NCBI GenBank assembly: GCA_021776915.1 | Contig: JAIQZU010000063.1 | Span: 1 to 56,211, forward strand | Direction of reading: 5' to 3' | DNA length: 56,211 nucleotides | Source: Candidatus Scalindua sp. | GTDB lineage: Bacteria > Planctomycetota > Brocadiia > Brocadiales > Scalinduaceae | Shown: one piece after another, positions 25,231 through 33,770 of the stretch | How the letters are laid out: each line of letters opens with the position of its first letter | Position numbering within the stretch: position 1 is the first letter of the stretch | Made by a program: the position numbers and the translations under genes | The notes under the pieces: generated by a model | Told to the model about the DNA's origin: nothing | The model's input: the letters and a program-made list of their open reading frames with translations, nothing else | The model's database searches: none

Positions 25231-26263
25231 TCCTTTTTCTCCTTTTTTCAGTAACGATGCTCAAACAGGCATCTACTACATTGGAATCGTAACGAATCCC
25301 CCTGTTTTTCGATAATTCTTCTAATGCCTTGTCAATACCGAGAGCAGGCCGATAGGGCCGGTGCGGAACTATCGCATCCACAACGTCGGCTACACTCAGG
25401 ATTCTAGCCTCCATGAGAATATCATTGCCGCTTAAGCCAGATGGATAGCCTGAGCCATCCATCCTTTCATGATGTTGAAGTACATATTCAGCGACTGGAC
25501 ATTGAAATTCTATTGTCTTTAATATGTCATAGCCAGCCTGTGAATGTGTCTTAATCATATCGAATTCAAGTTCTGTTAATTTGCCACACTTGCTGAGGAT
25601 CTCAGTAGGGACCTGCATCTTTCCTATGTCATGGATAGTCCCTGCCAGGTGAATGCTGTCAATCTGTTCACCGGGGATACCCATTTCCCCTGCTATTTCT
25701 CTGGCAAGACCTGCTACCTGTCGTTGGTGTCCGGCAGTGTAAGGATCCCTCATTTCCACAGTCAATGCCATAGCATGGATGGTACCTTCTATGTTTGTCT
25801 TTATAACGTCCGAGCTTTTCTTGAGTTCTCTATAAAGTTCTTCGCTAATTTTAACATTTCTAAGGATATTTCCATAAGATTCTACAGCGCTTACTACCGT
25901 ATCCAGGAGATATTCAGGATCACCTCCTTTCTGGATATAAGCATGCGGCCTGAATTGTCTTCTCAGGCCTCTTCTCTCTTCTTGTCTTGCGACAGTACCT
26001 GTATGTAAGATTATAGGTACATACGGATTCTTTGCCTTGATTCTCTTAAATGCCTGCAGACCCGTTAAACCCGGCATATTAATGTCTAAGACTACGGCAT
26101 AAATATTTTTGTTTATTTTCTCAATCGCCTCTTCGCCGGTTGAGCACGGTTCAACTAGATAACCCTCATCTTCAAGTATAAGTCCGGTAGTTTCAAGAAT
26201 CGATTTTTCATCGTCTACTACCATAACTTTTGGTTTATCTTTTTCGTATGAATTGACATCCAT
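25223..26263 (-). CDS. Response regulator with HD-GYP phosphodiesterase output
   Basis: The 346-residue protein has a receiver (about 12-130) followed by a complete HD-GYP domain: HQRQVAGLAREIAG, TIHDIGKMQVP, and HHERMDGSGYPSGLSG. It should hydrolyse cyclic di-GMP or a related dinucleotide. Its receiver shares long identical stretches with that of the cyclase downstream (RIKAKNPYVPII, RRQFRPHAY), so one domain was copied and joined to a different output. It overlaps the cyclase gene and lies 102 nt after the triple-receiver gene. Confidence 0.94.
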   Translation of the reverse strand: MDVNSYEKDKPKVMVVDDEKSILETTGLILEDEGYLVEPCSTGEEAIEKINKNIYAVVLDINMPGLTGLQAFKRIKAKNPYVPIILHTGTVARQEERRGLRRQFRPHAYIQKGGDPEYLLDTVVSAVESYGNILRNVKISEELYRELKKSSDVIKTNIEGTIHAMALTVEMRDPYTAGHQRQVAGLAREIAGEMGIPGEQIDSIHLAGTIHDIGKMQVPTEILSKCGKLTELEFDMIKTHSQAGYDILKTIEFQCPVAEYVLQHHERMDGSGYPSGLSGNDILMEARILSVADVVDAIVPHRPYRPALGIDKALEELSKNRGIRYDSNVVDACLSIVTEKRRKRSE

Positions 26264-26365
26264 GTCTAGAAAAATCCAATTTAGAAATTTAGGGATTTAG
26301 GAATTCCTTAATCCCTAAATTCTTGAATCCCTCAATATTTATAAATCATTTTATTCTATCTTCTT

Positions 26366-27457
26366 TTATTCTTTTATGGCGCTAAATGTCAGTTGTAATA
26401 GTTCAACCATATCTATGGGCTTGGATAAATGTGCAAAGGCGCCCAGCGAGATGGCATTTTCAGCAAAATGTTCTACGTCATGACCAGTCATCATTATTGC
26501 CTTTGTTTCCGGGTCAATCTTTTTGATCTCATCAAGAGTTTGAAATCCGTCTATCCCCGGCATTACGACATCGATAAGCGCCATATCAAAATGTGTTTTC
26601 CCGGCCATTTCTATCGCTGTAAGTCCGTCTTCTGCAGTAGAAATCTTGTATCCCTTTTCTTCCAATACTCCCTTCAATGTTTCTCGAGAAGAAGGTTCAT
26701 CGTCAACCACAAGAATAGCGGACCGTGTCGTGTCTTCCTTGATAGTTTGCAGAGTTTGTAATAATTTGTCCATATCGTCGATTGGTTTAGGTATGCATGT
26801 GGATGCGCCAAGAGAGGTAGCTTTCTCAACAAGATGTTCTATGTTGTAGCCTGTCATTATTATTACGTTTGTTTCTGGACTGATCTTCTTGATCTCGCCA
26901 AGAGCTTGAAATCCGTCCATTCCCGGCATTACGACATCGATAAACATAATATCATAATGAATTTTTCTGGTCATTTCTATCGCAGTAAGTCCGTCTTCAG
27001 CAGAAGAAACCATGTATCCCCTGTCTTCCAATACCCCTTTTAGTGTCTCACGAATGGAAAAGTCATCATCAACTACCAGGATATTGGTCTTTGTCAGATC
27101 TTTTTTTATAACTTTCAGGACTAAATCAATGTCCAGAGGTTTATAAAGTATCGCTTGTGTTTCCAGTTTTACAGCTTCCTTCAGAAGGTCTTCATCAATA
27201 AAAGCAGTCATAAAAAATATAATAGTATCAGGGCTGACCTTCTTGATTCCTTTGAACGTCTCTATCCCGTTAATTCCAGGCATTTTCATGTCTATGAATG
27301 CAATTTTAAATTTCGTTTTTTCAGCCGCCTCAATCCCTTTATATCCATCCTCCGCCACGACAACATTGAATCCCTCGTCCTCCAGGATTCCAGCCAGGGT
27401 TATTCTTATTCCTTGTTCATCATCAACTACTAATATGTTAGCCTGTTCTTCTTGCAT
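26366..27457 (-). CDS. Triple-receiver protein (three tandem REC domains, no output)
   Basis: The 363-residue protein consists of three consecutive receiver domains, about residues 6-120, 128-240 and 247-360. Each keeps the acidic pair (LVVDDE/LVVDDD), the phospho-acceptor Asp (FIDMKMPG, FIDVVMPG, LIDVVMPG) and the Lys near its end (YKPLD, PKPID, SKPID). Domains 2 and 3 are much more alike than either is to domain 1, so they arose by recent tandem duplication. There is no DNA-binding or enzyme domain, which suggests a phosphate relay or sink. It overlaps the kinase gene by 20 nt. Confidence 0.92.
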   Translation of the reverse strand: MQEEQANILVVDDEQGIRITLAGILEDEGFNVVVAEDGYKGIEAAEKTKFKIAFIDMKMPGINGIETFKGIKKVSPDTIIFFMTAFIDEDLLKEAVKLETQAILYKPLDIDLVLKVIKKDLTKTNILVVDDDFSIRETLKGVLEDRGYMVSSAEDGLTAIEMTRKIHYDIMFIDVVMPGMDGFQALGEIKKISPETNVIIMTGYNIEHLVEKATSLGASTCIPKPIDDMDKLLQTLQTIKEDTTRSAILVVDDEPSSRETLKGVLEEKGYKISTAEDGLTAIEMAGKTHFDMALIDVVMPGIDGFQTLDEIKKIDPETKAIMMTGHDVEHFAENAISLGAFAHLSKPIDMVELLQLTFSAIKE

Positions 27458-29063
27458 CTTTATCCTCTAGTGGCAGTTTTATGATCATATTTGTACCTTT
27501 GCCTTCCTGGCTCTTCACTTCGATAATTCCATTATGTTTATCAATTATTCCATTGCATACAGCCAGGCCCATCCCTATACCCTTGGGTTTAGTAGTAAAT
27601 AGTGGATCGAATATTTTTTTTACCTCTTTTTCTGGAATACCACATCCGGAATCGCTTATTTGAATTTCCACAAAAGCTTTTGATTTTATAGCGCTAATTT
27701 GCAATTCTCCACCATCATTCATTGCCTGGCAAGCATTTTCAATTAGGTTTATAAGTACCTGGCCAACTTGATTTGAGTCTATTGTTACCATGGGCAAATC
27801 GGGTTGAAGATCTTTGGATAGTTTTATGTTCTCCGCTATCTTTACTCTCGACAGAGCTTCATTAATAACTATTTCAATATCAGATCTAATCCTGGTGGGT
27901 TTGGAAACGCGCGTGAATCCTAAAAGGTCATTAATGATCCTGGAACTCCTGTCAATTTCCTTATCCATAATATCAAGAAATTGTGGTACCTTTTCGTCTA
28001 TGTCCGGCATTACTTCTCTGGATAATTTCCTTTTCAAAAGAAAAACGGCATTCTTTATGGCACTCAGTGGATTTCTTAACTCATGGCTTACCCCGGAAGC
28101 TAATGTACCTACAGCGGCTAATTTCTCTGTCCTTACTAATTGTTCTTGTGTGTCTTTCAACTGCTCGTTTCTCTGTACTAACTCATCATTAATTGATGAT
28201 AGCTTTTTGTTCAAGTCTTTTAACTCAATCATGACGCCTTCTTTTTCATCTATGAGTTGTTTTAAGCCTTTTGTCATCTGATTAAATCTAGATGCGAGCA
28301 ATCCTATTTCATCCTTTGAACTTATTTCAACTTTCTGGCTCAGGTCTCCGGACGCCACCTTGTCAGTTATTTCTACAAGATATTCAACAGGCTTTACAAT
28401 ACTACCTGCTATGAAATATGAAATTCCTATGCCGACCGATATAACAACAAACCCCAGTGGTAGAATGCTGGTCCACAAAATCGTTTGCATTTTCTTATTA
28501 ATCCGTTCAGGAGTCAAACCGATTTGAATGGTCCCCAGGAGTTTTTCTTCGTTCTCATTATTATCCTCATCAGGACCAAAAACCTGTGTGGCAAATTCTT
28601 CTTCAGCTATTGTACGTTTTTCATAAATTGGCACAATAAAATTATAGAATTGCTCACCATTATCTGCAAAGAGAATATTAAAAACAGGATCAGTGATACC
28701 TTCAATATTCTTGTGTACAGGTATTTTATCAACTTCTGTCTTAATCCATGGTTCCTTTTCTTCAAGCAGTACATTCTCCTGAGCCAGCAATACACGCCAA
28801 TATGCCAATTCACGTTCTATGTCAAGGTTGCGTAACCTCCTGATCGGTTCTTCAAAGAATGCCTTTTGTGCGACACTCATGGAGTCTTTGACCTCTCCAT
28901 CCTGCGCAAGTTGAGTTATTAAGGAATAACCGCGTTTCTTGAGTTCTTCTTCAAGCAGTTTCTTGGTTTGGGTGGAAAAAAACCAGATACTGGCGATACC
29001 TATGGATGTAATTAATAAACTGGTGAACAAAATAAATTTGAATCTTATTCCAATCTTAAACAT
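27438..29063 (-). CDS. Sensor histidine kinase with periplasmic domain and HAMP
   Basis: The 541-residue kinase has membrane segments near residues 8-30 and 200-222 flanking a periplasmic sensor domain. A HAMP linker follows (about 222-275: GSIVKPVEYLVEITDKVASGDLSQKV) and then a coiled coil. The phospho-acceptor His is in GVSHELRNPLSAIK. The ATPase part has the N box (LINLIENACQAM) and G boxes (DSGCGIPE, GIGMGLAVCNG). It is likely the phosphodonor for the receiver proteins downstream. It starts 23 nt after the periplasmic binding protein, which may present its signal. Confidence 0.94.
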   Translation of the reverse strand: MFKIGIRFKFILFTSLLITSIGIASIWFFSTQTKKLLEEELKKRGYSLITQLAQDGEVKDSMSVAQKAFFEEPIRRLRNLDIERELAYWRVLLAQENVLLEEKEPWIKTEVDKIPVHKNIEGITDPVFNILFADNGEQFYNFIVPIYEKRTIAEEEFATQVFGPDEDNNENEEKLLGTIQIGLTPERINKKMQTILWTSILPLGFVVISVGIGISYFIAGSIVKPVEYLVEITDKVASGDLSQKVEISSKDEIGLLASRFNQMTKGLKQLIDEKEGVMIELKDLNKKLSSINDELVQRNEQLKDTQEQLVRTEKLAAVGTLASGVSHELRNPLSAIKNAVFLLKRKLSREVMPDIDEKVPQFLDIMDKEIDRSSRIINDLLGFTRVSKPTRIRSDIEIVINEALSRVKIAENIKLSKDLQPDLPMVTIDSNQVGQVLINLIENACQAMNDGGELQISAIKSKAFVEIQISDSGCGIPEKEVKKIFDPLFTTKPKGIGMGLAVCNGIIDKHNGIIEVKSQEGKGTNMIIKLPLEDKDARRTG

Positions 29064-29086
29064 TTTATTTTCCGATATTGAAAAGT

Positions 29087-30025
29087 TTATGGATATACAA
29101 TTATGTGTGGTTCTCCCAGAATTGCTTCCAATTTTAATCCAAGTTTCTCTGCAGTGTCTGCATTTATGGCTAACTTAAAGCTGTCCGGATTGACTGTGCC
29201 GAGTGATTCAGAAGATGGACTTTCTAATATTTCTCCGGCTAATTGGGCAGCTTGTCTTCCAACGCATTTATAATCTGAGAACACGGCCGCTAATGCACCT
29301 GTCTTCACGAAAGCATCTGATGTACAAAGCAAAGGGATTTTGTTTTCGAGCGCTGTGGATTTAATAAGATCAAAAGATTTCTTAGTTAACACTGTGCTAT
29401 CAGGTAGTAACCACAGGGCATCAATTCTGCCGGTAAGGCCTTCCATGGCTTCAGATACCTCTTTTGAAGAATTAATCTCATATTTAACTAAATTCATACC
29501 GATATCCTTTGCCTTTTGCTCCGCGCTTACTACAATGTTTCCTGTTTTAGAAGGATCATAAATTACGCCTATATTCTTAAGCGGACCCAGGATGGCTTGA
29601 TGCCCTTTCAATTGTTTTTCAATCGAGATTTCGGCCGCAATGCCAGTTATGTTGGCTCCGGTAAGCTGAAACCGTTCATGGTTAATTACCATGCAGAAAA
29701 CTATAGGGATATTCTTGATTTCCTCTTTCGCTATGGTTGTAGCCAGAATTCCTATTGTCAGAATAATATCCGGGTTTTCTTTCCTTACGTTGCGTATTAT
29801 TTTATGTCCAACCTTCATCTTGCCCTTCAGATCGTAAATGGATTTTATGGTGATATCGTTTTGCATACATTCGGCTTCAAATCCATTTATAACTTCGTTA
29901 TATGCGGAGAGGTTCTGGCTCTTAATCACTATCGCAATCTTTTCGGCATAAGCACAGTAAGTGCTGTGGAAAAGTATCCAGAGGATAAAAACAAGAATGG
30001 AATATATGCGTGTTCTATTAATCAT
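29087..30025 (-). CDS. ABC-type periplasmic binding protein (ABC_sub_bind family)
   Basis: The 312-residue exported protein has a signal peptide (about 1-28, ending CAYA). It shows the two-lobe pattern of the ABC substrate-binding family similar to TrpX-type proteins (NPDIILTIGILATTIA, IPIVFCMVINHERF, NIGVIYDPSKTGNI, AAVFSDYKCVGRQAAQLAGEIL). No permease or ATPase gene is nearby. It is the first gene of the sensor-kinase operon, so it probably acts as an extracytoplasmic ligand sensor instead of a transport component. The ligand is unknown. Confidence 0.9.
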   Translation of the reverse strand: MINRTRIYSILVFILWILFHSTYCAYAEKIAIVIKSQNLSAYNEVINGFEAECMQNDITIKSIYDLKGKMKVGHKIIRNVRKENPDIILTIGILATTIAKEEIKNIPIVFCMVINHERFQLTGANITGIAAEISIEKQLKGHQAILGPLKNIGVIYDPSKTGNIVVSAEQKAKDIGMNLVKYEINSSKEVSEAMEGLTGRIDALWLLPDSTVLTKKSFDLIKSTALENKIPLLCTSDAFVKTGALAAVFSDYKCVGRQAAQLAGEILESPSSESLGTVNPDSFKLAINADTAEKLGLKLEAILGEPHIIVYP

Positions 30026-30180
30026 CTCTCAAAATTAGAATAGCAACTTAATCAAATATGACCTTGCTAAAGATCGCGAATGTCTTTCTGTAACCTGTTT
30101 ATTCATTCCGTGCAAATAAATTTGCTAAATTAAAAAATGTGAAACATAACAACATGAACAATACAAAATAAAGGATTTTA

Positions 30181-30915
30181 TCATTTAAAATGATCGATTA
30201 TTATCTCAGTAATTTTATGTAAGTTTTTTCTTTCATCCAGGTTGTGACCGGCTCCATTTAATATTGTAAGTTTTGAGTTAACATCATATTTATTTAACAA
30301 TTCATGAAAGCTTTTTGAATAGCACCATGATATTATATTGTCTTTGTCTCCATGGACTATATGTAATTTATTAGATTTTTCTTTTAATTTCTTTGCAAGC
30401 TCGTCTAAATTAGAATCTCTCCATTCACTGTATAAGGAATAAGGTGCATGGCAACCATATCTGCTGATTTCTCCCCAATATTTCCAAATTGTTAAAAAGA
30501 ATTTACCGATCTCTTTCTCAAGCATATCTTGATAATAAATTACAGGATACTTTAGCAAAATCTTCATATTGTTATATTCTGTAGAAGCAACTACTGCCGG
30601 TAGACCGGAACTGCTTCTGCCAACAAGACCCATGTCGTCTATTTTAAATCCATGCGATCCCGCATATTCAACCATACGGTGAAACCTCTCTGCCATCTTA
30701 TTAACAGAATCAATATGATTGTTATTTTGAATATCGAAATTTATAATAGAAAAATTATATGGTTCTAAAATATTCGCGAGATTTACATTCACTCCTTTTT
30801 GCCGTTCCGGTGTGCCACCAGAACCAATAATTAGAATTTTATTCGCTTTACTGGCTTTATAAAATTCAAAATCAATTTCCTTGTAATTGCCGCTTTCTAT
30901 TTTGCCTTTCTCCAT
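30181..30915 (-). CDS. Alpha/beta-hydrolase fold protein
   Basis: From Met 30915, preceded by a GGGGG ribosome binding site, the protein is 244 residues. The nucleophile elbow is LVGRSSSGLPAV (GxSxG near residue 97). The acid residue is probably in VHGDKDNIISW and the His in NGAGHNLDER. The order and spacing are those of small serine hydrolases or dienelactone-hydrolase-like esterases. The open frame continues 35 codons upstream without a likely start. The substrate cannot be inferred. Confidence 0.82.
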   Translation of the reverse strand: MEKGKIESGNYKEIDFEFYKASKANKILIIGSGGTPERQKGVNVNLANILEPYNFSIINFDIQNNNHIDSVNKMAERFHRMVEYAGSHGFKIDDMGLVGRSSSGLPAVVASTEYNNMKILLKYPVIYYQDMLEKEIGKFFLTIWKYWGEISRYGCHAPYSLYSEWRDSNLDELAKKLKEKSNKLHIVHGDKDNIISWCYSKSFHELLNKYDVNSKLTILNGAGHNLDERKNLHKITEIIIDHFK

Positions 30916-31410
30916 TATCCCCCTTTTCTTTCTGTTAAATATAGTCTTTGGATGTAACATAGTAGGAACACTCAGTTTGTTATAGTAAAAACTATATGTA
31001 ATTAACAAAAAGAATGCCAATAAGGAGTAGAGAATTTGATTGTATTTAAAAAACCTATAACCGTTTAAGTTCTGGTTAGATCAAAGCTTAGACAACTCTT
31101 TATTATTTGTAATCCTGGACAATTGAATAGCAAGTGTGCCATGGCGCAAAAGTGTGACATTGCAGAAATGTGTCATGGCGCACTTTATAAAGGCAAGGTA
31201 ATAGTTCAAGACCCTGTCCGGTTCTTGCTTTGATGGTGGTGGATTTATCTTGTATGACTGCATTAGGGATAATTATCGTGGATATGGGTCTGTTATTCTA
31301 AATACTATTATCTATAAAAATTATAATCTTTGGATATAACACTACATGGGGAAATAGGCTTTGTGATCACAGTATAAAATATGCACGGTTGAATAGTCTT
31401 TAATAGTCAA
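30916..31410. other. 495-bp spacer with a hairpin-rich tandem repeat
   Basis: The spacer holds the tandem AAGTGTG-type array at about 31129-31187. A 60-residue open frame over the array on the minus strand is unlikely to be a gene. The rest is AT-rich with no clear feature. Confidence 0.55.
31129..31187. repeat. AAGTGTGNCATGGCGC tandem/palindromic array, copy 1
   Basis: Three units follow each other: AAGTGTGCCATGGCGC, AAAAGTGTGACATTGC and AGAAATGTGTCATGGCGC, then ACTT. The first and last also pair as an imperfect inverted repeat. The same 18/16/18-nt architecture recurs at 38770-38845 in the same orientation. Confidence 0.7.
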
Positions 31411-33474
31411 TCAAAATTGGTATCGCAATTCAACAATGAAGGATCTTCCCGGTTGAGGATAATCGGTAGGAACTGTATCTATTGGGGAGGGGTCTTCATA
31501 ACTTTTATCAAAGAGATTAAAGACTGAGCTTTTAATCTCAAAATTGTCCATGAAATTTTTTGTAATGACTGTTAGATTTACGAGTGCATAAGAGGGAATT
31601 TTGCGTCTGGTATCACCATTTTCCCTCGGCCTTGGCCCGCTTATGAGGGTATTTACATTGGCATTGGCATACTTCCAGAACCCAACATTTACACCAAGAT
31701 TTGCTTTATGTACAGGGACATCAGGCAGCCGGTTTCTATTCCTTGTTTCTTCACCCTTTTGAAAAGCGTAATTGGCAAAAGCATAATTGTCATTTCCATA
31801 GTCTGCTTTTAGTTCGGCTTCAACACCCAGTACCCTTGCCCCCCCGCTGTTCACAAATTTGTCAGGACTTAGTGTTTTGTCTAATATAATCCGGTCTCTT
31901 ATTCGGTTATAAAAATAATTTATGTTACCCCTTATGTGTTTGGTGAAATTATAACCCAGGCCGAACTCAAAGGTATTTATCTTTTCCGGATCAAGGTTGG
32001 GATCACCTTCCCTTGAGCCGTTATTTGTGAGGAATAACTCCTGGAAATTCGGTGCTCTGAAGGCAGTTGCTAAAAGGAGTTTCAGATGTGCATCCTCTAT
32101 AAATCGCCATATAAGACCAAACCTCGGATTGGTTGTTCCTTCGAATCTCGTGAACCGGTCATGCCTCACGCCAACCGTTAAATCAATGTCTTTTGTAATA
32201 TTCCATTCATCCTGAAGATAGAAAGCCATTATATGTCTCGTTGCTTTTCTGGTAAATGGAAGGTCTTTTGAAAAATCCTGAGGTGAAGCGAGTGGTGCAT
32301 TTGTTATGGGATGAAAAGTGAACTCGGTTGATTTTATGTCGTGCTGGTGTATCCACTCGTACTGGAAACCAAAAGTTAATTCATTCCCTTTAAACAAGTT
32401 ATAATTGAATTGATTTTCAAAGCCAATAGTCCTCTGTTTATGTCGCACTTGCCCCTGTAAACCGTCAGGAAAGCCAGTAACACCATCAGGACGCCGCTCA
32501 AGAAAAGGATTATAGTTAAACTGGTCATAATACAATCTGGGTAATATATTTAGTTTCTCTCCCAGGGCTAATTTATAAGTAAGTTCGGTAAACATTTGAG
32601 TGCTTCTTATCATCGAATCATTACCAAGGGCATTAGCAACACCTATATAATCTTCTCTCCTTTTTTTCGTATATTTACTCTTGATTTCCAGGTTATTATA
32701 GGACAGCTTTAAATTCAGATCTGTCTTTTCCCTCCTGTTGTGAGACCTTCCCGGGCTTTGAGAGCCAGGTGTACCGAAAATAATATCTTGTTCAACCTTT
32801 TCGCTATGACCGTTTGTATCGAAATAATCAAAAAAACCGGATACCGCCAGGTCTCCGTACTCTTTACCGAATAGCATATTATAATTCTGAGTATCAAATG
32901 CTCCACCACTCGTTGTCAATTGAAAGCCGTCAATATCATCCGTATCCTTTGTAATAACGTTAACAACTGCGAGGAACGCGTTCTGGCCGTACAGTGCTGA
33001 ACCGGGACCCCTGATGATCTCTATCCTTTTTATGTTTTCAACCACAAGATCGTCATACTGCCACGAAATCCCACCACTGTGTGGTTCATTAATGGAATGT
33101 CCATCTATCAAGACCTTTACTTTCTGTGAGTTAGTATCCAGGATACCTCTTACGGCAATCTCTCTCTCTCCTGTTTCGGACCAGATGATATCAAAACCGG
33201 GTACTATGTCTAAAGCTTCCGTTAACGTCCTGAAGCCCATTTGTTTAATTTGTTTGGCCGTAATCACACTCATTATTGCCGGAGATTTAGAAACTGTTCT
33301 GGGCCTTTTTAAGGCACTGACAACTGTTTGTTCTTCCGTGAAGATTGCGAACATGTCTTCAATGCCTGTTTCTTCATCCTGAGCAAGTGAATCTCCGGAA
33401 GTATACAGCATGAGGTTCAACAACAGAATTGAGATTAAGATGTGCTTTAGTATGGTTCTCAAAAGGGCATGCAT
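31411..33474 (-). CDS. TonB-dependent outer-membrane receptor
   Basis: The 687-residue protein has a signal peptide (about 1-31, ending SLAQ) and a TonB-box-like segment followed by a plug domain (VVSALKRPRTVSKSPAIMSV to IRGPGSALYGQNAFLAVVNVIT). A 22-strand-type barrel with repeated aromatic-flanked strands follows. It ends in ELRYQF, the C-terminal aromatic signature of outer-membrane barrels. It resembles vitamin B12/siderophore/heme-type receptors (FRAPNFQELFLTNNGSREGD), but the ligand is not determinable. It is followed by the repeat array at 31129-31187. Confidence 0.94.
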   Translation of the reverse strand: MHALLRTILKHILISILLLNLMLYTSGDSLAQDEETGIEDMFAIFTEEQTVVSALKRPRTVSKSPAIMSVITAKQIKQMGFRTLTEALDIVPGFDIIWSETGEREIAVRGILDTNSQKVKVLIDGHSINEPHSGGISWQYDDLVVENIKRIEIIRGPGSALYGQNAFLAVVNVITKDTDDIDGFQLTTSGGAFDTQNYNMLFGKEYGDLAVSGFFDYFDTNGHSEKVEQDIIFGTPGSQSPGRSHNRREKTDLNLKLSYNNLEIKSKYTKKRREDYIGVANALGNDSMIRSTQMFTELTYKLALGEKLNILPRLYYDQFNYNPFLERRPDGVTGFPDGLQGQVRHKQRTIGFENQFNYNLFKGNELTFGFQYEWIHQHDIKSTEFTFHPITNAPLASPQDFSKDLPFTRKATRHIMAFYLQDEWNITKDIDLTVGVRHDRFTRFEGTTNPRFGLIWRFIEDAHLKLLLATAFRAPNFQELFLTNNGSREGDPNLDPEKINTFEFGLGYNFTKHIRGNINYFYNRIRDRIILDKTLSPDKFVNSGGARVLGVEAELKADYGNDNYAFANYAFQKGEETRNRNRLPDVPVHKANLGVNVGFWKYANANVNTLISGPRPRENGDTRRKIPSYALVNLTVITKNFMDNFEIKSSVFNLFDKSYEDPSPIDTVPTDYPQPGRSFIVELRYQF

Positions 33475-33770
33475 TTATTTGCCATCCTTTTTTTCTATCT
33501 TCATTTGGATAATTTAGGTGATACGATATGTAATTAACTATATATTACACTTTTAAGTCAAGAGAATTTTCAATTTAGTACCATTTGTATTTTCATGTAA
33601 ACGACACAACCTGAAGCTTGCGGCTACTTACCCGAATGAACCGGTCGATACGATTAGGTATCATTTTCTTAAATTGGGGAATAGTATACCATAAAATATT
33701 TTCAGGAAATGTTATATGTAGGCAAAAGAGTGGTCAGGATTTATAGCCTTATTAAATTCAAGTGCAAAGG
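33475..33770. other. 296-bp spacer with a probable decayed repeat copy
   Basis: AACCTGAAGCTTGCGGCTAC at about 33609 resembles AACCTCAAGGTTGCGGCTAC of the 9422-9581 element. It is followed by a degraded CCGAATG...CGATACGATTAGG stretch, so an eroded copy of that element is likely. No gene is visible. The promoter of the receptor gene should lie on its left side. Confidence 0.45.

Noticed and set aside
31081-31263. Minus-strand 60-codon open frame
   Set aside because: It runs through the AAGTGTG repeat array, which by itself explains the apparent coding pattern.
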